Shown piece by piece: positions 54,384 through 62,828 of a stretch of 64,000 bases of DNA. The DNA is from Actinomadura luzonensis. GTDB taxonomy: Bacteria > Actinomycetota > Actinomycetes > Streptosporangiales > Streptosporangiaceae. Numbering within the stretch: the first letter of the stretch is position 1; each line of letters opens with the position of its first letter. The stretch lies in the NCBI RefSeq assembly GCF_022664455.2, contig NZ_JAKRKC020000001.1, positions 1,302,001 through 1,366,000 on the forward strand, written 5' to 3'. The translations under genes and the position numbers were made by a program. Under the pieces are notes generated by a model that searched no databases, had not been told where the DNA came from, and saw only the letters and a list, made by a program, of their open reading frames with translations.

Positions 54384-54406
54384 TATATATTTGCCACGCG
54401 ACAAAT
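54384..54406 (+). promoter_or_regulatory. TATATA promoter with ATTTG/CAAAT palindrome before the kinase gene
   Basis: ATTTG-N8-CAAAT (54389-54406) overlaps TATATA (54384-54389), an AT-rich island in a GC-rich genome and a probable -10 region for the RsbT-like gene 27-49 bases downstream. A regulator bound here would block transcription. Confidence 0.45.
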
Positions 54407-54432
54407 AACCGGACGGCAAGGAGAGGCTTGTC

Positions 54433-54864
54433 TTGGCTGACCGGGAGCCCGCGAAGTCGGTGACGACCCGCTCGCTGCCCATCCGCGCCGAGCGTGACCT
54501 GCTCACCGCGCGTCACGCGGTGCGCGCGGCGTCCCTGGAGGCGGGGTTCGGGCTCGTCGCGCAGACCAAGCTCATCACGGCGGCCAGCGAGCTGGTGCGC
54601 AACTGTTACGTGCACGGAGGCGGCGGGAGCCTGCTGATCGAGCACCTGCTGCCGCCGCCGCGCGCCGGCCTCCGGCTGACGATCTCCGACGAGGGCCCCG
54701 GCATCACCGACCCGGGCATCGCCCTGGCCGACGGCTACTCCACCGGCGGCGGCCTCGGGCACGGGCTGGGCGGGGCCAAACGGCTGGTGGACGAGTTCCA
54801 CCTGGAGAGCGCCCCGGGACGCGGCACGACCGTGGTGATCACCCGCTGGGCCGGCGACCGCTGA
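54433..54864 (+). CDS. RsbT/RsbW-like HATPase serine kinase
   Basis: 143 residues. N-box TAASELVRNCYVHGGGG, G1 DEGPGI and G2 GGGLGHGLGGAKRLVDEF are those of GHKL anti-sigma kinases; the conserved RNC-Y-HGGG form resembles RsbT, the activating kinase of stressosome modules, more than RsbW. TTG 54433 has AAGGAGAGG 6-7 bases ahead. It likely phosphorylates a STAS protein, opposed by the divergently encoded SpoIIE phosphatase. Confidence 0.88.
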   Translation: MADREPAKSVTTRSLPIRAERDLLTARHAVRAASLEAGFGLVAQTKLITAASELVRNCYVHGGGGSLLIEHLLPPPRAGLRLTISDEGPGITDPGIALADGYSTGGGLGHGLGGAKRLVDEFHLESAPGRGTTVVITRWAGDR

Positions 54865-54908
54865 CCCCCGCGTGAACCGGGACGGGCGCGGTCTGCGATA
54901 GACAGGGC

Positions 54909-55517
54909 GTGAACCCGTTCCGCCGCCGCCCGCCGCCCCACAGTCCTGTCACGGACGACGCCACCGACGCCCAGCTCGTCGCCGCCGTCGCCGCGGGCAG
55001 CGCCCGGGCGCTGCGCGTCCTGCACCGGCGGCACGCCCCCTGGCTGCGCGCCCGGCTGGCCCGCCGCTGCGCCGATCCTGACGTCGTGGACGACGCGCTG
55101 CAGGAGACGTTCCTGGCGGTGTGGCGGTCGGCGGGGCGGTTCGAGGGGGACGAAGCGGCCGGCTGGTTGTGGACGATCGCCGTCCGGCGGCTCGTGTCGG
55201 CGCTGCGCGGCAGCGGTTCCCGCTGGATCGGCAGCGGCGCCGAGCCCGGCGCGGAGGCCTGGACCGGCACGGAGGCCCGGCCCGGCACGGGGGCCTGGAC
55301 CGCCTCGGCGGAGGACACGGTCCTGCTCGGCGTCGAGCACGGCGACCTCGGCGCCGCGCTCAACCGGCTCTCCCCCGAGCTGCGCGCCGTCATCGAGGCC
55401 ACCGTCCTGGACGGCCTCACCACCAAGGAGGCCGCCCGCCTCCTCGGCATCCCTGAAGGCACGGTCAAGACCCGCGCGATGCGGGCCAGGGCCCGGCTGC
55501 GCGAGGAGCTGTCATGA
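54909..55517 (+). CDS. ECF-type RNA polymerase sigma factor
   Basis: 202 residues. Region 2: DAQLVAAVAAGSARALRVLH, VVDDALQETFLAVWRSAGRF, EAAGWLWTIAVRRLVSALRG; region 4: LSPELRAVIEATVLDGLTTK, EAARLLGIPEGTVKTRAMRA. The linker holds a small duplication (GTEARPGTGAW after EAWT). GTG 54909 lacks a clear ribosome site. Its stop overlaps the next ATG (ATGA), giving a coupled sigma/zinc-finger membrane pair and then ABC genes. Confidence 0.9.
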   Translation: MNPFRRRPPPHSPVTDDATDAQLVAAVAAGSARALRVLHRRHAPWLRARLARRCADPDVVDDALQETFLAVWRSAGRFEGDEAAGWLWTIAVRRLVSALRGSGSRWIGSGAEPGAEAWTGTEARPGTGAWTASAEDTVLLGVEHGDLGAALNRLSPELRAVIEATVLDGLTTKEAARLLGIPEGTVKTRAMRARARLREELS

Positions 55518-56308
55518 CGAGCGACTGGCACATCCCGGACGACCTCCGCGATCGGTACCTCGCCGGGACGCTGGACGCCGCCCGGGCCATGTCCGTCGAC
55601 GCCCATCTCGGGCGGTGCGCGGACTGCCGGGGGGCGGTGCCGTACGAGCCCGACTGGCTGGAGGCGTCCTGGCGGCGGCTGGAGAGCGAGGTGGTCGGGC
55701 CGAGCCTGCGCCCGGCCGAGCGGCTGCTCCGGCTCGCGGGCGTCCCCGGCCACCTGGCCCGGCTGCTGGCCGCCACGCCGGCCGCGAGCCGGGCGTGGGT
55801 GGCGGCGGTGACGCTCGCGCTGGCGTTCGCGGTGCTGGCGGCCAGGGAGGCGGCGGCGTACCTGCCCGCGTTCCTGGTGCTGGCGCCGGTGCTGCCGCTG
55901 ACCGGGATCGCGCTCGCCTACGGGCCGCGCGTGGACCCCGCGCACGAGCTGATGGCCGCCACCCCGCTCGCCGGGCCGCGGCTGCTGCTGACCCGGGCGA
56001 CGGCGGTGCTGGCGGTCGCCGTCGTCCTGGCCGGGCTCGCCTCGCCGCTGCTGCCCGCGCCGCCCGGCCTGAGCGCCGCCTGGCTGCTGCCCGCGCTGGC
56101 CGCCGCCGGGGGCTGCCTGGCCCTGGTGGGCCGGCTGCCCGGGCCGATCGCCGCGCTCGCCATGGGCGGGTCGTGGCTGGCCATCGTCGGCCTGGGCAGG
56201 CTGGCCGCCGGGAGCTGGCTGGCCGCTTTCGGGCCGCTGCCGCAGGTGTTGTACGGGGTGGCCGCCCTGCTGATGTCGTACCGCGTCTACCGGATGAGCC
56301 TTACATGA
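55514..56308 (+). CDS. zinc-finger (ZAS-type) multi-helix membrane protein
   Basis: 264 residues. The N-terminus carries HLGRCADC (HXXXCXXC), the zinc-binding anti-sigma motif, within the first 40 residues. Six hydrophobic helices follow (AWVAAVTLALAFAVLAAREA, LPAFLVLAPVLPLTGIALAY, ATAVLAVAVVLAGLASPLLP and more), more than the single helix of usual anti-sigma factors. So it may be both anti-sigma factor and membrane part of the ABC system encoded after it. ATGA overlaps at both ends. Confidence 0.85.
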   Translation: MTSDWHIPDDLRDRYLAGTLDAARAMSVDAHLGRCADCRGAVPYEPDWLEASWRRLESEVVGPSLRPAERLLRLAGVPGHLARLLAATPAASRAWVAAVTLALAFAVLAAREAAAYLPAFLVLAPVLPLTGIALAYGPRVDPAHELMAATPLAGPRLLLTRATAVLAVAVVLAGLASPLLPAPPGLSAAWLLPALAAAGGCLALVGRLPGPIAALAMGGSWLAIVGLGRLAAGSWLAAFGPLPQVLYGVAALLMSYRVYRMSLT

Positions 56309-57144
56309 TCCAGATCAGTGACCTGACCAAGGTCTACGGGGGCCGCCGCGCCCTCGACGGCCTCGACCTGACCCTCGGCACCGGCGTGACCGGCCTGCTC
56401 GGCCCGAACGGCGCCGGCAAGACCACGCTGCTGCGCTGCCTCGCCACCACGCTCGCCCCGACCGGCGGCACGATCGACGCCTACGGGCTGGACCCGGCGG
56501 ACCCCGTCCAGCGGACCGCCCTCCGGCGGCGGCTCGGCTACCTGCCGCAGGACCCGGGCTTCTATCCGCATTTCACCGCTTTCGACCTCGTGGACTACGT
56601 CGCCATCCTCAAGGAGATGACCGACCGCGCCCGGCGGCACGCCGACGTGCGGCGCGTGCTGGCCGAGGTGGACCTCACCGACCAGGCGCGGACCAAGGTG
56701 CGCAGGCTGTCGGGCGGCATGCGGCAGCGCCTCGCCCTGGCCCAGGCCCTGCTCGGCACGCCCGACCTGCTGATCCTCGACGAGCCGACCGTCGGCCTCG
56801 ACCCGGAGCAGCGGATGACGTTCCGCACGCTGGTGTCCCGGCTGGGCGAGAGCCGCACCGTGCTGCTGTCCACCCACCAGACCGAGGACGTCGCCGCGCT
56901 GTGCGAGCGGGTGGTCGTGCTGCGGGACGGCCGGGCCGTCTTCGACGGGACGCCCGGCGAGCTGGCGGCGGAGGCGGCGGGCCGGGTGTGGCTGTCCGAC
57001 GAGCCGCCGACCGGCTCCAAGGTGTTCTGGCGCACGGCCGACGGCCGCTACCGGACGCTCGGCGACCGCCCGCCCTCGGCCGACGCGGCGACGCCCGGCG
57101 TCGAGGACGGCTACCTGACGCTGCTCGGGCAGGCGGCGGCATGA
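56305..57144 (+). CDS. ABC transporter ATP-binding protein
   Basis: 279 residues. Walker A GPNGAGKTT (about 33-41), Q-loop YLPQDPGFYP, signature LSGGMRQRL, Walker B LLILDEPTVGLDP, H-switch STHQTED. ABC-2/bacitracin-exporter type with a C-terminal extension of about 60 residues. Translationally coupled to the zinc-finger membrane protein and to the following permease, with which it should form the exporter. Confidence 0.95.
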   Translation: MIQISDLTKVYGGRRALDGLDLTLGTGVTGLLGPNGAGKTTLLRCLATTLAPTGGTIDAYGLDPADPVQRTALRRRLGYLPQDPGFYPHFTAFDLVDYVAILKEMTDRARRHADVRRVLAEVDLTDQARTKVRRLSGGMRQRLALAQALLGTPDLLILDEPTVGLDPEQRMTFRTLVSRLGESRTVLLSTHQTEDVAALCERVVVLRDGRAVFDGTPGELAAEAAGRVWLSDEPPTGSKVFWRTADGRYRTLGDRPPSADAATPGVEDGYLTLLGQAAA

Positions 57145-58571
57145 CGGCGCGGCTGTTCCTCTTCGAAGCGCGCCGGATGGCCAGGCACCCGCTGGTGTGG
57201 GGCATGACCGCGCTGGTCGTGGCCGTGCAGGCCTACCTCACCCGCGACCAGGCGCCGCACTGGGGCATCGACCCCGTGCACGCCACGGGCCTGTCCACCT
57301 GCCTGGCCGGCGCCGTGCTCGTGGTCGCCGGGCTGGCCGTCTCGCGCGACGGCCGGCACGGCATGCCGGAGAGCCTGGGCGCGCTGCCGGGCCGCGCCGA
57401 GCACCGGACGCGGGCCGTCCTGCTCGCGGCGCCGCTGGTCGCGGGAGTGGCCGCGGCAGTGGCGATGTCCGGATATATGGCGATCCGGCTGGCGAGTGGC
57501 CCGGCCGCCGGACGGCTGGACCCGTGGGAGCCGCTGACGGCGGTGGCGGTGGCGGCGCTGGCGGCGACGCTCGGCGCGGCCGTCGGCCGCTGGCTGCGCC
57601 GGCTCATCGCCGGGCCGCTGGTGGTGGCCGTGCTCGGCTACCTGATCTTCACCACCGACCGGTACGAGGGCTCCGCGTGGCTGCTGCCGGTGATGCAGTT
57701 CCACCGTGCCGACTGGCCCGACCGGCCGTCCGCGGTCCACCTGGCGTACGTCGTGGCGCTCGCCGTGCTGTTCGCCGGGATCGCCCTGCTGCGGCACCGG
57801 GTGCGGCCCGGGCCGTCGGTGGCCGTGGTGGCGGCGCTCGCCGTCGCGGCGCCCACGGGGGCCGCCGCGGCGGCCGAGCCCCCGCCCCCGCGGCCCAGGC
57901 CCGGGACGTTCACCGCCGCCGACGTCGATCCACGGGTGCGGGAGCGCTACTTCGGCCCCGGCGCCCGCCGGTGCTCCGTGCGGCACGGGATCACGTACTG
58001 CGCCTACCGCGGGTACGAGGCGTGGGTGCCGCTCTGGGAGCAGGCCGTGCGGCCGGCCGCGGACGCGCTGCCCCCGGCCGTGCGGGCCCGCCTGCCACGG
58101 GTCGAGCAGACCTCCTTCACCTGGTACTACGGCGAAGACAGCAAGACGCGGCTGCGGCCGTCCATGACCTGGGGGCCGCAGGACCAGCGGACCCTGCTGG
58201 CCGTCTCGCTGGCCCTCTGGGCGACCGGCCTGAGCATCCCGGGCGGCTCGGCCGAGCGCACGGGCTGCGACGCGAGCGGGCAGGCCAGGACCCTGGTCGC
58301 GCTGTGGATCATCGGCCAGGTCGCGCCGCCCGAGCCGCCCCGCATGTACGTCGTGGACGACGGGTTCGGCGTCGAGTACCTCGTCCGGTGGGGCGCTCCC
58401 GAGATCGGCTACGCGAAGCGGCTGCTCGCCGATCGCAGGGCGCGCGAACGCGTGCACGCCCACTGGGACACGCTCATGCGGCCCGGCACGACCGTCGAGC
58501 AGGCGTTGCCGCTGCTGGGGCTGAAGCCCGCCTACCACCTGCCGCCTACGACCGGCACCCCCTGCCCGTGA
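57141..58571 (+). CDS. ABC permease with extracytoplasmic domain
   Basis: 476 residues. Six membrane helices in the first about 240 residues (HPLVWGMTALVVAVQAYLT, AGAVLVVAGLAVSRDG, PLVVAVLGYLIFTTDR), then an Ala/Pro linker (AAAAAEPPPPRPRPG) and a 220-residue soluble domain with paired Cys (RRCSVRHGITYCAYRGYEAW). No protease or sugar-binding motif is evident in the latter. ATGA overlap with the ATPase gene. Probably exports or senses a compound at the cell envelope. Confidence 0.85.
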   Translation: MTARLFLFEARRMARHPLVWGMTALVVAVQAYLTRDQAPHWGIDPVHATGLSTCLAGAVLVVAGLAVSRDGRHGMPESLGALPGRAEHRTRAVLLAAPLVAGVAAAVAMSGYMAIRLASGPAAGRLDPWEPLTAVAVAALAATLGAAVGRWLRRLIAGPLVVAVLGYLIFTTDRYEGSAWLLPVMQFHRADWPDRPSAVHLAYVVALAVLFAGIALLRHRVRPGPSVAVVAALAVAAPTGAAAAAEPPPPRPRPGTFTAADVDPRVRERYFGPGARRCSVRHGITYCAYRGYEAWVPLWEQAVRPAADALPPAVRARLPRVEQTSFTWYYGEDSKTRLRPSMTWGPQDQRTLLAVSLALWATGLSIPGGSAERTGCDASGQARTLVALWIIGQVAPPEPPRMYVVDDGFGVEYLVRWGAPEIGYAKRLLADRRARERVHAHWDTLMRPGTTVEQALPLLGLKPAYHLPPTTGTPCP

Positions 58572-58592
58572 CCCCAAGGAGCCAGTGACCCG

Positions 58593-59363
58593 ATGCCCGA
58601 GCCCGCTCCCCCGCCCACCACCCGCCCCGCTCCCCTGTCCCCTTCCGCACCCGACCCTCTGCCCGCTCCCCTGCCCGCTCCCCTGCCCGCTCCCCTGCCC
58701 GCCTCCGCCCGTCGGGCCGACGACCGGGCCGGGCGGGGGCGGGTCGCCGTGCTGCTCGTCCGCCCCCTCGTCAAGGCCATCGACTGGACGCCGCTCGCCC
58801 TGGTCTCGGCCTTCGTCGCCGTCGCCCTCGTCTCCGTACGGGCAGGACAGCCGCTGCCCCCGCCCGACGCGCTCCTGCTGATGCGCGTGGCGGGCACCCT
58901 GCTCGGCTCGGCCGCCGCGTTCGCCCTGGTGGACGCCATGTCCGCGGACCTCGGCCCGGCCCCGGCGCCGCGCTGGCTGCGGCAGGCGCTGCGGTGCCTG
59001 CTGGCGGGCGGCGCGGCGGTCGCCGTCTGGCTGGCCGCCTTCCGGTACGTCCTGTCCCGCCTCCCGGACGGCTCGCTCTTCCCGATCGGCGACCTCCTCG
59101 TCGAGATGGGCGTCTGCCTGGGGATCGGCCTGGCGGCGGCGGCCACCGCCGTCCGCCTCGCGCCGGGGCGGCAGGCGGCGATGGCGGCCGTCGTGGTCCA
59201 GCTCGTGCTGGTGCTGGCCACCGTCCTGCTGCCGGACCGGATCAGGTTGTGGCCGCCGACCTGCGGCTTCGGCTCGTGGGACGAGGCGCACGCGTTCTGG
59301 CGGTGGCTGCTGGCGGCGCCGTACGCGTGGCTCGCGCTGGCCTGCCGCGACCTGCGCCGCTGA
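58593..59363 (+). CDS. membrane protein with Pro-rich repeat N-terminus
   Basis: 256 residues. About 50 N-terminal residues are Pro/Ala/Leu repeats from a 12-bp tandem unit (CTGCCCGCTCCC, four copies at about 58660-58710) encoding LPAPLPAPLPAPLPA. Five to six helices follow (LALVSAFVAVALVSV, MRVAGTLLGSAAAFALV, AAMAAVVVQLVLVLATVLLP). The pattern fits an ABC-2-like second permease of the same operon. Start ATG 58593 lies 21 bases after the upstream stop. Confidence 0.75.
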   Translation: MPEPAPPPTTRPAPLSPSAPDPLPAPLPAPLPAPLPASARRADDRAGRGRVAVLLVRPLVKAIDWTPLALVSAFVAVALVSVRAGQPLPPPDALLLMRVAGTLLGSAAAFALVDAMSADLGPAPAPRWLRQALRCLLAGGAAVAVWLAAFRYVLSRLPDGSLFPIGDLLVEMGVCLGIGLAAAATAVRLAPGRQAAMAAVVVQLVLVLATVLLPDRIRLWPPTCGFGSWDEAHAFWRWLLAAPYAWLALACRDLRR

Positions 59364-59369
59364 CCCTCC

Positions 59370-60344
59370 TCACGAGAACCGTTCGAGGAACTGCCCGTGC
59401 AGCCCCGTGAAGGCCAGCGGCCGCCCGTCCAGGGCCAGCATCGACACCATCCGCCCCTCGGGGGCCGGGAGCGGCATCAGCTCGTCCACGGACGGCAGGA
59501 CCCCCGGGGGTTCGTTCGACACCCAGTGCCCCGGCAGCCGCCGCATCCGGGCGGTGAAGCTCTCCCGCGCCTCGCCCGGCAGGTACACCAGCACCGAGCT
59601 GTGGAACACCACGGGCGTCGCCCCGGCGGGCACGGCGGCGACCAACTCCTCCACGGCCTCGTTGAGGTCGCCCCGGACGAGCCGCGGCGGCTCCTGCCTG
59701 GCGACCTCGACGGCGCCGCGCAGCCTGCGCAGCCGTTCCGGCTGGTCCGGCCAGACCAGGCTCTCCAGCCACCGCACGTCGTCGGGGTCGCGGACGTCGA
59801 GCGGGTTCAGGTCCACCCCGGCCCGCCACACCACCACCGGCACCCCGCCCGGCACCCCGTCCGGCACCCCGCCGGGCACCGGCCCGTCCACGCGGCACTC
59901 CAGCGTCACCGGGCTGTCCTGGGGCCCGATCAGCGGCCCGTCGCCGTACCGGTACCGGTACCGATCCGGGTACAGGCACAGCCCCGCCGACGCCCCGACC
60001 TCGATCAGCGCCAGCGGCTGCGGCAACGCGGCGAGCACCGGCAGCAGCACGGCGCACCGGCCGGGCTCGTTGGTCTGGGTGCGCCGCTCCGCCATGACGC
60101 GCCGCACCCGCTCCCACGCGCCCAGCGTCCACGTCCGGAAGGCCGGGTAGTCCTCGACCGGCCCGCCCAGGTAGCGCACCGCCGCGAACAGCAGGTTCGG
60201 CTGCCGCTGCCGGTACGGCAGGTCCTCGATCAGCCGTACCAGCTCGGCGTCCCCGGCCACCCGCCGGGCCAGCTCCTCGTACACGGCGGACTCGCCGCGC
60301 GCCTCCAGCCGTCCGAAGCTCCGGTACGCCTCCGCCACACCCAT
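59370..60344 (-). CDS. DUF2332-family protein
   Basis: 324 residues. EAYRSFGRLEARGESAVYEE, DLPYRQRQPNLLFAAVRYLG, LIEVGASAGLCLYPDRYRYR and VVFHSSVLVYLP are characteristic of DUF2332, which looks like a degenerate methyltransferase-like fold (VGASAG as motif I). Function is unknown. A short in-frame repeat (VPGGVPDGVPGGVP) interrupts the middle. ATG 60344 has AAAGG 9 bases ahead. Convergent with the upstream operon, 6 bases apart. Confidence 0.92.
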   Translation of the reverse strand: MGVAEAYRSFGRLEARGESAVYEELARRVAGDAELVRLIEDLPYRQRQPNLLFAAVRYLGGPVEDYPAFRTWTLGAWERVRRVMAERRTQTNEPGRCAVLLPVLAALPQPLALIEVGASAGLCLYPDRYRYRYGDGPLIGPQDSPVTLECRVDGPVPGGVPDGVPGGVPVVVWRAGVDLNPLDVRDPDDVRWLESLVWPDQPERLRRLRGAVEVARQEPPRLVRGDLNEAVEELVAAVPAGATPVVFHSSVLVYLPGEARESFTARMRRLPGHWVSNEPPGVLPSVDELMPLPAPEGRMVSMLALDGRPLAFTGLHGQFLERFS

Positions 60345-60451
60345 CGGCCGCCGCCTTTCGCCGCCTGTGAAAATCCTTCGTGACATAACGGATGTGCCCA
60401 CCTTCCCCCCGCGTACCGCGCGGACGCGCCCGCCGGGTGCATGATCCGTGC

Positions 60452-61264
60452 ATGACGCACGAGGTGGCGGCGGAGTGGGGTCTGCCGCGCACGGTCCGGC
60501 GGTTCGACCTGGTGTTCGCGGGCCTGTTCCCCTGGCTCACGCCGCTGGACGGCGAGCACCGCGCGCTCCTGACCCGGCCGCTGCCCCCGGTCGCCGAGCT
60601 GGCCGCCGCGGCCGACGCCTCCCCCCTGGCACGTACGGCCCCGCCCGCGCCGAGCGCCGCCGGGGGACGCGGCCCGTCCGCCGAGGCGGGGCGGCTGGAG
60701 GGGTGGGCACGGCTGCTGGCCCGGCTGCTGCGCGAGCGGGTCGAGGCCGAGCAGCGCGACAGCGGCTACTACTCGCTCCAGGCGCCCCTGGAGGCGATCT
60801 TCCCGCTGACCGCCCACCTCATGGCCGTGCACCTGGCGGACCACCCGTTCCCGGCGCTGCTCCCCGCCCTGCCCGTCGCCGCCGCCACGCACGACCTCAC
60901 CGGCCTGCGCCGCACGCCCAGCCCCCTGCTCGACGGCGTACGCGCCGCCATGGACGACTGGACGGCCGCCGGAGTCGTCACGCCCGCGACGACCGCCGGA
61001 GTCGTCACGCCCGCGACGACCGCCGGAGTCGTCACACCCGCGACGGCCCCGCCTCCGGTCGAGCCCGGCGCCCTGGTGACCGCCTTCTGGAGGGACGACA
61101 CCGGCGTCCGCGACGACCCCGCGACCGCCGCCGCCCGCTTCCTGCGCCGCGTCCCGCCCGCCATCCTCGCCCGGATCCACGACAGCCCGCCGGTCCGGCT
61201 GACCCCGCTCGGCGCGTACGCCCTCCGCCGCCTCCTCCTGGCCCACAACTGGACTACCGCTTGA
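60452..61264 (+). CDS. unknown protein with triplicated 9-residue repeat
   Basis: 270 residues. N-terminal RTVRRFDLVFAGLFPWL and C-terminal ARFLRRVPPAILARIHDSPP plus LTPLGAYALRRLLLAHNW resemble winged-helix-like actinobacterial proteins often found beside helicase or SEC-C genes; the family is not certain. GVVTPATTA occurs three times (27-base DNA repeat, 60970-61046). ATG 60452 is chosen with no clear ribosome site. Its end overlaps the convergent hydrolase gene by 11 bases. Confidence 0.65.
   Translation: MTHEVAAEWGLPRTVRRFDLVFAGLFPWLTPLDGEHRALLTRPLPPVAELAAAADASPLARTAPPAPSAAGGRGPSAEAGRLEGWARLLARLLRERVEAEQRDSGYYSLQAPLEAIFPLTAHLMAVHLADHPFPALLPALPVAAATHDLTGLRRTPSPLLDGVRAAMDDWTAAGVVTPATTAGVVTPATTAGVVTPATAPPPVEPGALVTAFWRDDTGVRDDPATAAARFLRRVPPAILARIHDSPPVRLTPLGAYALRRLLLAHNWTTA
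60970..61046 (+). repeat. 27-bp in-frame tandem repeat
   Basis: GGAGTCGTCACGCCCGCGAC plus GACCGCC is repeated almost three times with one or two changes, coding (GVVTPATTA)3 in the unknown protein. Multiples of three keep the frame when copy number changes. Confidence 0.85.
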
Positions 61265-62141
61265 CCAGGTCGCGCACCGCCCGCACCACCTCGTCCGCCT
61301 GCTCCAGGTGCGCGTACTGGTGCGAACCGCCCTCCAGCACCCGCTGCTCCCCGCGCGGCACCGAGGCCGCGATGGCCGCGTGCATGGCCCGGATCCCGTC
61401 GAGCCCCTGCCGCATGAGCTCCCGCGACATGAACCGCTCCCAGTACGGGTTGTCGCCCCCGGCCGTGAGCACGAGCAGCGGCACGTCCGGCAGCGGGCCG
61501 CCGCCGCGCAGCTCGTCGTAGACGTCGGTCTCGAAGTTCTCCGTCTCGGCGAGCGAGGAGCGCCACGTCGTCAGGTGGTGCTCGGCGAGCGCGTCGCGCA
61601 CGGCGTCCGGCCAGGCAGCGTAGAGCTGCGCGTACTGGGCGCGGCCGGCCGCCAGTTGCTCGTCCGTCAGCTCGGGCAGCTGGGCCGGGTCCGGCTTCAT
61701 CCGCTCGTTGAGCTCGGTCATCTCGGGCGGCAGGTACGACGCGATGTCCTCGTGCCCGGGGTCGAGCAGGAGCAGCCCGGCCACGTCCGCCGGGTGGAGC
61801 TGGGCGTAGCGGCGGGCGTAGAACGCGCCGAGCGAGTGCCCGGCCAGCACGTACGGCCCCGGCACCCCGGCCGCCCGCAGCAGCTCGCGCAGCTCCCCGG
61901 CGACCTCGCCCGGCCGGCGCGGCAGCGGCGCCGGGTCGCTCCAGCCGGTGCCCGCCCGGTCGTAGACCACGCTCGTGGTGAACGCGGCGACGCGCTCGTG
62001 CACGTTCAGGAAGTCCAGCCCGACCAGCCCGGCTCCCGGCAGGAACACCACGGCGGGCCCGCCCTCGCCCGACCGGTGGAGCGCCAGCCGCCGCCCCGCC
62101 ACCTCGTACGTCCGCCCCAGCGGCGGCGTCTTCTCACTCAT
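61254..62141 (-). CDS. alpha/beta hydrolase
   Basis: 295 residues. VVFLPGAGLVGLDF oxyanion region, YDRAGTGWSDP, nucleophile AGHSLGAFYARRY (Ser about 106), late acid in LTAGGDNP and His in EGGSHQYAHLEQ. Typical of epoxide-hydrolase/esterase-like proteins. ATG 62141 has AGGTGG a few bases ahead; a GTG two codons earlier is also possible. It is divergent from the ArsR-like regulator with a TTCTCA/TGAGAA palindrome between, so it is the regulator's likely target. Confidence 0.9.
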   Translation of the reverse strand: MSEKTPPLGRTYEVAGRRLALHRSGEGGPAVVFLPGAGLVGLDFLNVHERVAAFTTSVVYDRAGTGWSDPAPLPRRPGEVAGELRELLRAAGVPGPYVLAGHSLGAFYARRYAQLHPADVAGLLLLDPGHEDIASYLPPEMTELNERMKPDPAQLPELTDEQLAAGRAQYAQLYAAWPDAVRDALAEHHLTTWRSSLAETENFETDVYDELRGGGPLPDVPLLVLTAGGDNPYWERFMSRELMRQGLDGIRAMHAAIAASVPRGEQRVLEGGSHQYAHLEQADEVVRAVRDLVKR

Positions 62142-62153
62142 GTCCACCTACCA

Positions 62154-62170
62154 TTCTCAATCGCTGAGAA
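62154..62170. promoter_or_regulatory. operator candidate TTCTCA-N5-TGAGAA
   Basis: Perfect 6+6 inverted repeat centred in the 57-base gap between the divergent hydrolase and ArsR-like genes. Position 13 bases from the hydrolase start fits repression of both. Confidence 0.6.
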
Positions 62171-62198
62171 CATTATCGTGCCATGAGACCATTAAGGA

Positions 62199-62735
62199 AT
62201 GGAAGCGCTCGAACTCTTCGCCCACCCCGTACGCATGCGCATCATCCACGCGATGTCCGGCGACCGCGTCTTCACCACCGCCGCCCTGGGAGACCTGCTG
62301 CCCGACGTGTCCAAGGCGACCCTCTACCGCCACGTCGGCGTGCTGGCCGAAGCCGGCGTCCTGGAGGTGGCCGGCGAGGAACGGGTGCGCGGCGCGGTCG
62401 AACGCCGCTACCGGCTGCGCCGCGACCGCGCGGCCGTGGACGCCGAGATGGTCGCCTCCGTCACCCCCGAGGACCACCGCCGCATCTTCGCCGCCGCCGT
62501 CGCGACCCTGCTCGCCGAGTTCCACGCCTACCTCGACCGCGACGGCGCCGACCCGGTCGCCGACCTCGTCGGCTACCGCCAGCACGCCCTCTGGCTGAAC
62601 CCGGCCGAGCTGTCCGACCTCATCGAACGCCTCCGCGCCGCGATCATCCCCCACCTCACCCACGACCCGGCCCCCGACCGCACCCGCTACCTCCTCAGCC
62701 CCATCCTCTTCCCCATCGAGGAACGCCGGCCCTGA
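62199..62735 (+). CDS. ArsR-like HTH transcriptional regulator
   Basis: 178 residues. EALELFAHPVRMRIIHAMSG, DLLPDVSKATLYRHVGVLAE and wing VERRYRLRRD form a winged helix of the ArsR/PadR-like kind; the C-terminal half (about 85-178) is helical and has no metal-binding Cys. Small-molecule control of the divergent hydrolase is the simplest role. ATTAAGGAATGG gives AAGGA just upstream, close to the ATG. Confidence 0.88.
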   Translation: MEALELFAHPVRMRIIHAMSGDRVFTTAALGDLLPDVSKATLYRHVGVLAEAGVLEVAGEERVRGAVERRYRLRRDRAAVDAEMVASVTPEDHRRIFAAAVATLLAEFHAYLDRDGADPVADLVGYRQHALWLNPAELSDLIERLRAAIIPHLTHDPAPDRTRYLLSPILFPIEERRP

Positions 62736-62828
62736 CCCCGTCCCCACCCGAGGGACGCCGGCCGCCGAGAACCTGTCCACGGGGTGCGGGAGACAACAGG
62801 GTGACCGACCAACCCCTAAGGAGGGCCG

